From Emticicia sp. C21 (GTDB lineage: Bacteria; Bacteroidota; Bacteroidia; Cytophagales; Spirosomataceae): a DNA stretch of 64,000 bases. The DNA lies in the NCBI RefSeq assembly GCF_003418935.1, contig NZ_QVMT01000001.1, positions 124,001 through 188,000 of the forward strand, written 5' to 3'. The translations under genes were made by a program, and so were the position numbers. This document shows positions 29,089-36,612 of this stretch, in pieces; the stretch's first letter is position 1; every line of letters starts with the position of its first letter. The notes under the pieces were generated by a model, which saw nothing but the letters and a program-made list of their open reading frames with translations, did no database searches and was not told the DNA's origin.

Positions 29089-29934
29089 ATGAAATTAATT
29101 ATCCACTTTGCATTTACCATTTTTCTATTTTCCAGCCAACTTTTTGCTCAAAGTGTTACTATAAGTCCCTCAGGTACATCGGCTTTGATTGATGCTAAAA
29201 GTACAACCGGAGGCACTACACTTCCCAACATGAACATGTCTCAACGAGGGGCTTTAACTCCTAAGCCCGGTTTACAGGTCTTTTGCAACAATTGTTCACC
29301 CGTAGGGCCATATGTCTATGATGGCACACAATGGAAAGCTATGTTTAATATAGCCAACGGAAACACGACTATTTATTCGGTTGGGCAACAGGCACAGGGA
29401 GGAACTGTTATCTGGGTTGATGACTCAGGTCAGCATGGATTGGTGGCTGCGCCTGAAGATGTTCCAGTTGTAAATTTTGGGTTTCCATACGGCAACAAAG
29501 GTATAAAGTGGGGGAATATGCTTTATAAGGCAGAGGATGTTAATCAAAATGAGCCTCTCCATGTTGGTGCGATGGGTCCGGGGGTTTATGATGGCGAAAA
29601 AAATACGGATGTGATTGTTAATAAACTTGGCTGGGACTCTTATGCAGCTTTTCTATGCCGTCAGATGAATTTTAATAGATATGGTGGCTGGTACTTACCT
29701 TCTCTGGCAGAGCTTTTACTTATTTATGAAAATAAAAATATTTTAACCGGCTTATCAAAAACTGTAAAATTGGATGCCTATTACTGGTCTTCCAATGAGG
29801 GCTCACAGACTGAAGCTGTTATGGTAAATCTTGTAGATGGCGAAGTTAGTAATTATAATAAATCTTCAACTTATCATACAGCAGGTGATTTTCCTTACTA
29901 TGCTCACAGAGCCAGAGCCGTAAGAAGATTTTAA
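29089..29934 (+). CDS. secreted DUF1566-like protein
   Basis: 281 residues with signal peptide MKLIIHFAFTIFLFSSQLFAQ. The N-terminal module (SVTISPSGTSALIDAKST, then LPNMNMSQRGAL...GLQVFCNN...YVYDGTQWK) is of the type found in many Bacteroidota surface proteins and resembles the start of the SBBP proteins. The C-terminal part contains QGGTVIWVDDSGQHGLVAAPED, YGGWYLPSLAELLLIYENK and YYWSSNE, ending RARAVRRF. W(Y)LPS..EL and YWSS are the hallmarks of the DUF1566/Lcl C-terminal domain, a C-type-lectin-like fold. Extracytoplasmic; binding partner unknown. It lies between duplication copy 2 and the LytR-like gene. Confidence 0.78.
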   Translation: MKLIIHFAFTIFLFSSQLFAQSVTISPSGTSALIDAKSTTGGTTLPNMNMSQRGALTPKPGLQVFCNNCSPVGPYVYDGTQWKAMFNIANGNTTIYSVGQQAQGGTVIWVDDSGQHGLVAAPEDVPVVNFGFPYGNKGIKWGNMLYKAEDVNQNEPLHVGAMGPGVYDGEKNTDVIVNKLGWDSYAAFLCRQMNFNRYGGWYLPSLAELLLIYENKNILTGLSKTVKLDAYYWSSNEGSQTEAVMVNLVDGEVSNYNKSSTYHTAGDFPYYAHRARAVRRF

Positions 29935-29958
29935 GGGAATTAAACCATCTGAAAAAAC

Positions 29959-30022
29959 CAATGAAACATTGCCGTAATGCAGTTTTACTATTCGAGTGTA
30001 GTATGGCAGTGTTTTATCATTT
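29959..30022. repeat. intergenic palindrome (copy 3 of 3)
   Basis: AATGAAACATTGCCGTAATG and a quasi-complementary TATGGCAGTGTTTTATCATT form an imperfect palindrome between the convergent DUF1566-like and LytTR genes. It is related to those at 24630 and 26919 and sits in the same convergent setting. Confidence 0.55.
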
Positions 30023-30066
30023 AAAATACTTTCTGCATTCTATCCTCCAGAAAATTCAATAATTCT

Positions 30067-30792
30067 TTATCTACTCAACAACTTCCGTTTCACCACAATC
30101 TCTATTACCTGCTCGCGCATGGTGCGGCTGATAGGGATGAGGTGGGTTTGAATGGTGATGTCGTTGTTTTCGATACTGCCGATTTTGGCGATGGCCACCA
30201 GATAAGATTTGTGTACGCGCAGGAAACGATTGGGGTCGAGGTATTCTTCGACGGTTTTGAGGGGTAAGAGGGTCATGTATTTGCCTCGGGTGGTGAAGAT
30301 AATAACGTAGTTTTGGAGGGCTTGTACAAAGAGTATTTCGTCAATCAATATCTTTTCATATTTACTTTCGCATTTGATAAACAGATAGTCAGGCTCGGTT
30401 TGCTGGGTCGGGTTTTCGGGTTTCTGGTTTTTGAGCCAGAAAAGTTCTTTGGCCTTATTGGTAGCTTTGAAAAAGCGATTGAAAGTGATGGGTTTCAGCA
30501 GATAGTCGACCACATCGAACTGAAAACCCTCAAGGGCATAATTGGGGTATGCGGTTGTGATGATTACCATAGGCAGATTTGCCTTGATTTTTAAAAATTC
30601 GAGCCCTGTCATGTGGGGCATCTGAATATCCAGAAAAATGAGGTCAATGCGTTCGTTTTCGAGTATTTTATTCAGTTCGATTGGATTTTCGGCAACAAAG
30701 GCGGGTTCGAGGTAGTCTATTACCTCAATGTATTTTGTTAAGCCCTCGCTTGCCAGCGGCTCATCGTCTACTATGACACACCTGAGTTTCAT
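30067..30792 (-). CDS. LytTR-family response regulator
   Basis: 241 residues. The receiver domain (1 to about 120) has the acidic pocket D9-D10, phosphoacceptor D55 in LIFLDIQMP, T79/T80 and K100 in YLLKPI. A linker of about 15 residues leads to a LytTR DNA-binding domain (about 135-238) with IDEILFVQALQNYVIIFTT, RFLRVHKSYLVA and the end PISRTMREQVIEIVVKRK. Phosphorylated by its partner kinase, it should bind direct repeats upstream of target genes. It overlaps the kinase gene by 4 bases (ATGA). A fragment of its 3' end at 26668 shows past duplication. Targets cannot be read from the sequence. Confidence 0.93.
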   Translation of the reverse strand: MKLRCVIVDDEPLASEGLTKYIEVIDYLEPAFVAENPIELNKILENERIDLIFLDIQMPHMTGLEFLKIKANLPMVIITTAYPNYALEGFQFDVVDYLLKPITFNRFFKATNKAKELFWLKNQKPENPTQQTEPDYLFIKCESKYEKILIDEILFVQALQNYVIIFTTRGKYMTLLPLKTVEEYLDPNRFLRVHKSYLVAIAKIGSIENNDITIQTHLIPISRTMREQVIEIVVKRKLLSR

Positions 30793-31856
30793 TTCAAATC
30801 TATGGCTAAATCTACTTTAAAGGTTTTGGCATCGGCGTCAATATGTAATTGATGCTGATGCGGATAAATGAGGTTTAAGCGTCGCCGGGCGTTCTTCAAT
30901 CCTATTCCTGACGAGGGTGAGTTTGACTCCCCTCCCCGACTGTTTTCTATATGCATCTCCAATTGTTTATTGTCTTTTACGGCCAGACACATCCTGATAA
31001 AATTCTTCTGTGTTTTGCCTTTTGATACATGCTTGAATGTATTTTCGACGAACGGCAGCAGAATAAAAGGTGAAATACTCACGCCCTGCGCAGAGGCATG
31101 GTTGATTTCGAACTGCAATTCGGTCTGATTTTCGTTGAGTCGGAGAGATTCCAGTTCGATGAAATTCTCTAAAAAATGTAGCTCCTTGCTTAGGGGAATC
31201 TCCTGGTCGTTGCATTCGTATAATTGATACCGCAACATATCTGAAAACGACGCCAGCGACTCGGAAGCCAAATCGGGGTTTTTATGGATGAGTACAAAAA
31301 TAGAGTTGATGGTATTAAACAGAAAATGCGGATTTATCTGTGATTTAAGGTATTTGAGTTCCGTTTCCAGATTGTCTTTTTCTAAATCCCGTCGTTTTTT
31401 CTCGGTTTCCAGCCAGTTTTTGCCCAATTTTATACTCATGGCAAAAGTCATGCTTCCGACTGTTGAGGGAAAAGCATTGGTGCTAAAAATAAGCAGGTAT
31501 TGGTCTGGCCGACGTCCGAATATCTGTTCAAAGGTCAAATCAGAGAAATAAGGAGCGAGATAATAACCACCCACAATAAAAGCCGAACAAACCAGAATAG
31601 TGAGAATTACCAAAGCAATGTAAGTTTTGTACTTGCCTACAAGCAAAAACCTGGGCATGAGGTAATACAGGTTAAAATAAGCGGCTAAGGCCTGAAAAAT
31701 GATATAACCATAGAATTTAACAGGAAAGGCCCCTAGAAAAAGATAAGCATAGGCATCGCTCAGATTACCGATGTTAATCCACATCCATAATAAATGATAG
31801 CCTATCCAGAAAACAATATGGTGAAGTTTATATCGAAAAAACCAGTTTTGCATCAA
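30789..31856 (-). CDS. LytS-like sensor histidine kinase (His_kinase family)
   Basis: 355 residues. About four TM segments lie in the first 145 residues. A short coiled coil (WLETEKKRRDLEKDNLETEL) leads to the His_kinase dimerisation motif LKSQINPHFLFNTINS with phospho-acceptor H177. The ATPase domain has PFILLPFVENTFKHV (N-box) and SGIGLKNARRRLNLIY (G-box). No separate periplasmic sensor domain is present, so sensing is probably within the membrane. Typical Bacteroidota partner of LytTR regulators; overlaps the regulator gene. The CRISPR leader region lies upstream on the other strand. Confidence 0.92.
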   Translation of the reverse strand: MMQNWFFRYKLHHIVFWIGYHLLWMWINIGNLSDAYAYLFLGAFPVKFYGYIIFQALAAYFNLYYLMPRFLLVGKYKTYIALVILTILVCSAFIVGGYYLAPYFSDLTFEQIFGRRPDQYLLIFSTNAFPSTVGSMTFAMSIKLGKNWLETEKKRRDLEKDNLETELKYLKSQINPHFLFNTINSIFVLIHKNPDLASESLASFSDMLRYQLYECNDQEIPLSKELHFLENFIELESLRLNENQTELQFEINHASAQGVSISPFILLPFVENTFKHVSKGKTQKNFIRMCLAVKDNKQLEMHIENSRGGESNSPSSGIGLKNARRRLNLIYPHQHQLHIDADAKTFKVDLAIDLK

Positions 31857-31899
31857 ATAAAGAAATAGCGACCAGGTTATCTAATACCGAAATATACCG

Positions 31900-32118
31900 C
31901 TAATCTCAATGGTTATCAAACCCTGCTTGACGTAAGGTAAGAAATAATTGATGAAATGCAGGGGAAAGTCTCTATATTTACATTGATTATTGAATCTATA
32001 TATAAAATTGTCGTCGATGTCCCGGCAAAATCTTGCTTTTATACATCGACGATTTTTTTATTTGTATTTTCCCATAAAAAGCCTTAATATAGCCACTGCA
32101 AAGCATATTTTTAAACGG
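31900..32118 (+). promoter_or_regulatory. probable CRISPR leader with upstream terminator hairpin
   Basis: AT-rich gene-free DNA between the histidine kinase start and the first CRISPR repeat. At 32011-32052 the 10-bp stem TCGTCGATGT / ACATCGACGA is followed by seven T (32053-32059), a good rho-independent terminator for plus-strand transcripts. It would shield the array from readthrough. The leader proper would be 32060-32118. Leader side is inferred because the mutated repeats are at the other end. Confidence 0.5.
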
Positions 32119-33796
32119 CTTTTAATCGCACCATTGAGGAATTGAAATTTTCCATGCGTTTTTTACAATAGCAGAAAAATTAACTTTTAATCGCACCATT
32201 GAGGAATTGAAATAAGCTGACAACCTTTTGTGTAACACTATGCGTTTGGCTTTTAATCGCACCATTGAGGAATTGAAATCAGGTTCAACCACGGGCTCAA
32301 CCACAAGTTCAACAGCTTTTAATCGCACCATTGAGGAATTGAAATGGTTAAGCCCCCTTTGCGTATCGCTCCTGTCAGCACCTTTTAATCGCACCATTGA
32401 GGAATTGAAATTAGCAGAAGCATTAGGAATAACAGTAAAGGAGTTAACTTTTAATCGCACCATTGAGGAATTGAAATTTCTCGGCCACTGCTTCTGCTAC
32501 ATTCATTATAAACTTTTAATCGCACCATTGAGGAATTGAAATTCATAAATTTCTTTTCCATGTTTATCTAAAAGTCCAGCTTTTAATCGCACCATTGAGG
32601 AATTGAAATCCTGGAAATCAAACATCTTTTTCATCAACACATCACCTTTTAATCGCACCATTGAGGAATTGAAATTGCCGTTAAATTGTAAAGATGGCTA
32701 AACGGTACAGCCTTTTAATCGCACCATTGAGGAATTGAAATAAAAGCAAAAGGAAAAAAGAGTAGTAAACGGTCGACTTTTAATCGCACCATTGAGGAAT
32801 TGAAATCCTGTACCCGTACCACCTGATTGAGCATTGTAGGCACTTTTAATCGCACCATTGAGGAATTGAAATGCACAAACCAATACCAAAGGCTTTAAAA
32901 AAGGCGACCTTTTAATCGCACCATTGAGGAATTGAAATTAGAATGACCGGAGTACCTGGCTTTACATTTCTTGCCTTTTAATCGCACCATTGAGGAATTG
33001 AAATATTATTAAAAACTACTCCTTCAAGGCTTCCAATTTCCTTTTAATCGCACCATTGAGGAATTGAAATATACAGGACGCAACCCCACAATAAAAAAAA
33101 CACCCCCCTTTTAATCGCACCATTGAGGAATTGAAATTCAGAGCCGATACTAAAAGGCAGATATTGGAGGTAACTTTTAATCGCACCATTGAGGAATTGA
33201 AATTTTGCAGTATTAGCGTATAGGTATTATAGAAAGCATCTTTTAATCGCACCATTGAGGAATTGAAATACGGAGAATAATGGTAAAGGCTATAGTTATC
33301 AGATGCTTTTAATCGCACCATTGAGGAATTGAAATATAAAGATTTTATTGCCTCATCTATTTTGTTTAGAACTTTTAATCGCACCATTGAGGAATTGAAA
33401 TCTAGAACTGGGCAATTACAAATAGCTCTAGCTAATACTTTTAATCGCACCATTGAGGAATTGAAATTTTTATAACAAAATACATTTCATTTAATACAGC
33501 TGCTTTTAATCGCACCATTGAGGAGTTGAAATTAATTGCTACCAGTTGAATCTATTACAAGGGTTTGACTTTTAATCGCACCATTGAGGAATTGAAATAC
33601 TGAAAAACCCATTTGTGATGCTACTGAACCTGAACTTTTAATCGCACCATTGAGGAATTGAAATATGGTTTCGGTATTAATACACCAGAATTAGATGAAA
33701 CTTTTAATCGCACCATTGAGGAATTGAAATTCTACTCAGGATCCTTTTCCTCTGTTAGCGTTTCCGCTTTTAATCGCACCATTGAGGAATAGAAAT
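32119..33796 (+). CRISPR. CRISPR array, 26 repeats and 25 spacers, no adjacent cas genes
   Basis: A 30-base repeat beginning CTTTTAATCGCACC and ending GAGGAATTGAAAT occurs 26 times, from 32119-32148 to 33767-33796, at 65-67-base intervals, giving 25 spacers of 35-37 bases. All copies are identical except repeat 22 (33503, one A to G in GAGGAGTTG) and the last (33767, T to A in GAATAGAAAT). Degeneracy at the right end and the repeat's 3' GAAAT place the leader on the left and transcription on the plus strand. The repeat resembles type I-B/III repeats of Bacteroidota, but type cannot be fixed without cas genes. None lies in the window, so the array is orphan or served in trans. All spacers look different by eye. 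Confidence 0.97.
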
Positions 33797-33811
33797 ATTG
33801 GCAACTAAACA

Positions 33812-33940
33812 CTACGCCAATGCCTCTAATCTCTCAAAAACAGGAATCATGATTTTGCCTTTTTCAGTCAGATAGTATTCAGTATACAGGGATTTTAGTT
33901 TAATCGTTATTTTCCAGCAGAACAGCCTTTGCCCAGGTTA
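33812..33940 (-). pseudogene. 3'-end fragment of an HxlR-type regulator gene
   Basis: The complement reads KAVLLEN, then after a one-base frame break TIKLKSLYTEYYLTEKGKIM followed by IPVFERLEALA and a stop (33812-33814). The intact HxlR gene at 34865 ends LLEKVTIKLKPLHIEHYLTE then KGKTMIPVFETLEALVV. Only about 40 codons remain. The fragment begins 15 bases after the last CRISPR repeat and lies in the same orientation as the intact gene, on the other side of the terminase-like gene. Confidence 0.8.
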
Positions 33941-33956
33941 TACCCCTTATGACTTT

Positions 33957-34107
33957 CTCCACATGGTCTAACTGTCTGATTTTACCAAAGTCTTCTCCAA
34001 AAACTTTGAAAACACAAACCTAAGTAGGAAATTTAAGGAACGCCTGTTTTTTGGATAAACATTCACAATTAGGCGTGCGTAACTAGTTGTCCACACAAAT
34101 TAATATC
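33957..34107 (+). repeat. upstream flank shared with the 62-kb repeat gene
   Basis: Interrupted similarity to 61849-62026, directly before the start of the related gene there. Matching blocks include CCACAT...GTCTGATT, CTTC.CCAAA.A.TTTGAAA.CA, GGAAATTTA, GGATAA.CA..CACAA and CG.AACTAG just before the ATG. No reading frame is conserved across it by eye. It may contain the promoter or a 5' leader RNA. Confidence 0.55.
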
Positions 34108-34806
34108 ATGGAAAAAGAGAAAAACAAAATCAATCTAGGGGGTAGAGGCATCACTGACTACCTACCTGACTTTGAAGAGCAAGCCTACAATTATTGCCTT
34201 TTGGGGGCAACCAACGAGTCACTCGCCGAGTTTTTCGGGGTGTCTACTACTACCCTGAAAAAATGGATGAAGAAGTATCCGGGTTTTAAGGAATCTGTCA
34301 GAAGAGGGAAAGAACTGACTGATATGAAAGTAGCCGCAAGCCTGTATAAGAGAGCCATTGGCTATAATTACCTGCAAGTAGCCTTGGAGTTTGTGAAAGC
34401 ACCCCCTACCCAAACGAAACCGAAAAAGGTTACCGATACGGTGGGAACCTTTTTGAATGAGGAGTCTTTGGAAGCACCGGCTACTCAAACAGAACCTGAA
34501 AAGGTTACCGATATGGTGGGAACCTTTTTGAAAAAGGAGACTGTGAATGTACCCGTTACTGAAACGGAGCTTGAAAAGGTTACCCACATGGTAGGAACCT
34601 TTTTGAATGAGCCAAGCGATGGTTTAAAGAAAATCAGAATAACAACCAAGGAAGTAATACCTGATACCAGGGCTCAGATATTCTGGCTCAAAAATCGTCG
34701 GCCTGACTTGTGGCGGGACAAACGGGAAGTGAAGGATACACCGGAGAGCGAAAATCGGTCATACATAAGGATATTTGAATTACCCAATGACCACCGCAAC
34801 GATTGA
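34108..34806 (+). CDS. terminase-small-subunit-like HTH protein with inserted tandem repeats
   Basis: 232 residues from ATG at 34108. Residues 10-90 resemble phage terminase small subunits: YLPDFEEQAYNYCLLGATNE, then SLAEFFGVSTTTLKKWMKKY (helix-turn-helix) and VAASLYKRAIGYNY. The C-terminal part has IPDTRAQIFWLKNRRPDLWR followed by DKREV, also typical of that family. Between them lie three 25-residue repeats starting KVTDTVGTFLNE, KVTDMVGTFLKK and KVTHMVGTFLNE, each encoded by a 75-base unit that opens with a hairpin-forming palindrome. No large terminase, portal or other phage gene is nearby, so this is not a recognisable prophage. Possible roles are DNA-binding regulator or domesticated phage protein; unknown. 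A degenerate relative lies at 62027. Confidence 0.7.
   Translation: MEKEKNKINLGGRGITDYLPDFEEQAYNYCLLGATNESLAEFFGVSTTTLKKWMKKYPGFKESVRRGKELTDMKVAASLYKRAIGYNYLQVALEFVKAPPTQTKPKKVTDTVGTFLNEESLEAPATQTEPEKVTDMVGTFLKKETVNVPVTETELEKVTHMVGTFLNEPSDGLKKIRITTKEVIPDTRAQIFWLKNRRPDLWRDKREVKDTPESENRSYIRIFELPNDHRND
34423..34604. repeat. three in-frame palindromic repeats, 75-base period
   Basis: Copies at 34423-34454, 34499-34529 and 34574-34604 follow the form AAAAGGTTACC-N5-8-GGGAACCTTTTT. AAAAGGTT pairs with AACCTTTT, then one mismatch, then ACC with GGT, leaving a tiny loop. The period is exactly 75 bases, so the frame is kept and the complementary strand is open too. Sequence is shared with the five copies at 62129-62520. 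Confidence 0.8.
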
Positions 34807-34864
34807 GATTATCAGGCTAAAAGAGGTGACTTTATGGAAGCTAAATTTGGAGTGTATGATTCAT

Positions 34865-35179
34865 TTACACAACTAGCGCTTCCAATGTCTCAAAAACAGG
34901 AATCATTGTTTTGCCTTTTTCTGTCAGATAATGCTCAATGTGCAGGGGCTTTAGCTTAATTGTTACTTTTTCGAGCAAGCCTGCTTCTTCCAGTTCTTTT
35001 AATGCTAACGCTAGCGTTTGCTTGTTTGAGCCCTCCAGTTGGCGTAATAAACTACTGAAACGTAGTGGCCCCTGCATAGCCAGACGAAAGATTTCCGGCT
35101 TCCATTTTCCTGCCAAAAGCTTTAATAATGTCTGCGCAGGGCATGTTTCTGTATTTTCTTCAATCTTTTTAGTAGTCAT
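34865..35179 (-). CDS. HxlR-family transcriptional regulator
   Basis: 104 residues from ATG at 35179; the reading frame stays open upstream, but that part overlaps the divergent gene and lacks family similarity. The winged helix follows the HxlR pattern: CPAQTLLKLLAGKWKPEIFRLA (first Cys conserved), LRFSSLLRQLEGSNKQTLALAL, LKELEEAGLLEKV and the wing YLTEKGKTMIPVFETLE. HxlR proteins often sense redox or electrophile stress through the N-terminal Cys. The gene is divergent from the DsbA-like gene, about 100 bases between starts, suggesting shared control. A 3' fragment of a related gene lies at 33812. Confidence 0.9.
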   Translation of the reverse strand: MTTKKIEENTETCPAQTLLKLLAGKWKPEIFRLAMQGPLRFSSLLRQLEGSNKQTLALALKELEEAGLLEKVTIKLKPLHIEHYLTEKGKTMIPVFETLEALVV

Positions 35180-35275
35180 GTTTTTTTGACTTATTGTATG
35201 GGCTGATAAGGTTTCAGACCTTTGCACAAGGATATAAAATAAATTAACTGAAAATGGTTCAACAAATTCAGAGAC

Positions 35276-36259
35276 ATGCAAAGTAAAGCCTTAATTTTTC
35301 TATTAACAGCCAGCTTCTTTAGTTGCCTGGCTCAAAATCAAAAAGAAATGACTACAAACATTAATCCACTCCTTTGTAACCCGGAAACGGGCATTTGTGA
35401 GATTCCCGGTGCGGCAAATGTTGCTGATAATCAAGAGATAAATGCTGTGAATAAGCCAGTAAAAATTATCTATTTTACAGACCCTATCTGTTCTTCTTGC
35501 TGGGGTATAGAACCACAATTGAGAAGATTAAAACTGGAATATGGCCACGATGTAGAGGTTGAATACCATATGGGCGGGCTTCTGCCAGACTGGAGTTATA
35601 ATAGCGGTGGTATCAGCAAACCATCAGATGTAGCGCACCACTGGGATGAGGTAAGTCTGCATTATAAAATGCCTATCGATGGTGATGTATGGTTGGAAGA
35701 TCCTCTGGATTCATCGTACCCGCCCTCTATTGCTTTTAAGGCTGCTCAATTGCAGGACGAAAAAAAGGCCATTGTTTTTCTGCGGCATTTGCGCGAAATG
35801 GTGTTTTTGCAAAAGAAAAACATTACCAAATGGGAGGTAATAGCGCAAGCAGCACTTAAAACAGGCTTAGATGCTGCTCAATTACGGAAAGATTATGAGG
35901 GTAAAGCAAAAGAACTTTTTCAGGCAGATTTAGGCCTTGCGAAGAAAATGGGCGTAAGAGGGTTTCCTTCTATTTTTGTTAGTAATGCTACCGGTAATTC
36001 TGAATTTATTTATGGTACAAAACCCTATTTACAATACGAAAATGGCATTCAGAAAATCTATCCGGCAGCCCACAAAAAGGCTTATAAAAAAGACTGGGAA
36101 AGTCTGTTTGGCAAGTACCCTACCCTTACCCTAAGAGAATTTGCCGAGCTTGGAGATATCTCTTTTCAGGAAGCAGAGGAAACGCTGGAGAAGTTAGTAG
36201 CAGGTAATAAACTCAAAAAGTTTGTTACTAAAAACGGAGCAATCTGGATAAAGGAGTAG
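35276..36259 (+). CDS. DsbA/FrnE-like thioredoxin-fold protein
   Basis: 327 residues. The first ATG gives MQSKALIFLLTASFFSCLAQ, a possible signal or lipoprotein signal peptide; starting at M25 (MTTNINPLLCNPETG) would give a cytoplasmic protein as in most FrnE-like relatives. The thioredoxin fold has C72-S-S-C75 in YFTDPICSSCWG, the alpha-helical insertion with VAHHWDEVSLHY, and the cis-Pro loop VRGFPSIFVSN. The last about 60 residues (LTLREFAELGDISFQEAEETL) look like a winged helix. Predicted role is thiol-disulfide exchange or isomerisation, probably in stress response with the divergent HxlR regulator. Start choice decides location and is unresolved. Confidence 0.85.
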   Translation: MQSKALIFLLTASFFSCLAQNQKEMTTNINPLLCNPETGICEIPGAANVADNQEINAVNKPVKIIYFTDPICSSCWGIEPQLRRLKLEYGHDVEVEYHMGGLLPDWSYNSGGISKPSDVAHHWDEVSLHYKMPIDGDVWLEDPLDSSYPPSIAFKAAQLQDEKKAIVFLRHLREMVFLQKKNITKWEVIAQAALKTGLDAAQLRKDYEGKAKELFQADLGLAKKMGVRGFPSIFVSNATGNSEFIYGTKPYLQYENGIQKIYPAAHKKAYKKDWESLFGKYPTLTLREFAELGDISFQEAEETLEKLVAGNKLKKFVTKNGAIWIKE

Positions 36260-36275
36260 GTGAACCCCATTCCAA

Positions 36276-36329
36276 CCCTTCCCCGTTGTTGGGGAAGGGC
36301 TTAAAAGTCCCCCTTTAGGGGTTAGGGGC
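36276..36329. repeat. hairpin plus dispersed CCCCTAA-type repeat
   Basis: CCCTTCCCC / GGGGAAGGG (36276-36299) is a perfect 9-bp hairpin with a 6-base loop. Directly after it, AAAGTCCCCCTTTAGGGGTT (36305 onward, then AGGGG to 36327) is a copy of the dispersed repeat CCCCTAACCCCTAAAGGGGA, here in reverse. It sits between convergent genes and supplies the last codons and stop of the Kazal gene. Confidence 0.6.
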
Positions 36330-36557
36330 GGCTTTCTTACACTCTCCCTCAGTATACTTAGTTATTCCTCTTGCCTCAGCTTCGCAGGAATTACCATAAG
36401 TTTTATTATTACACCCGCACACGGGTTGATAAATAGCGGTGCACATTCTTCCGTCGCTGGGCTTTTCTACGCACTGTCCGGGTGAGCTTGCTTTTTTGTT
36501 ACAACAAAGGCAAGTAAGCAACATAGATAAGATGAGGATTGACTTTCCGGTTTTCAT
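36315..36557 (-). CDS. Kazal-domain lipoprotein
   Basis: 80 residues. A hydrophobic leader (MKTGKSILILSMLLTCLCCN) ends in a lipobox-like LLTC at C16, or C18/C19. A single Kazal-type domain follows with cysteines at 29, 39, 47, 49, 58 and 73: C-TAIYQPV-C-G-C-NNKTYGNS-C. Kazal domains inhibit serine proteases by a canonical loop after the second Cys; here the P1 position would be near T40-A41. Likely anchored in the outer or inner membrane, facing the periplasm or surface. The C-terminal AAPNP and stop are made by a dispersed CCCCTAA repeat, so the tail is probably not functional. Confidence 0.85.
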   Translation of the reverse strand: MKTGKSILILSMLLTCLCCNKKASSPGQCVEKPSDGRMCTAIYQPVCGCNNKTYGNSCEAEARGITKYTEGECKKAAPNP

Positions 36558-36612
36558 GGCTTTCTATTTTGTTCAAGAATAAATGCAAAAAATTCATGCC
36601 AAGTAATCAAGA

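Noticed and set aside
32122-33453. Several open frames through the CRISPR array with repeated FNSSMVRLK or FNRTIEELK peptides
   Set aside because: The array period is close to 66 bases, a multiple of three, so the repeat keeps a frame open. These are not genes.
34108-34806. Prophage call based on the terminase-small-subunit-like protein
   Set aside because: No large terminase, portal, capsid, tail, integrase or lysis gene is adjacent. A single HTH gene does not support a prophage.
35180-35281. Upstream extension of the HxlR gene to 35281
   Set aside because: Overlaps the divergent DsbA-like gene start and has no family similarity. The ATG at 35179 gives a standard-length HxlR.
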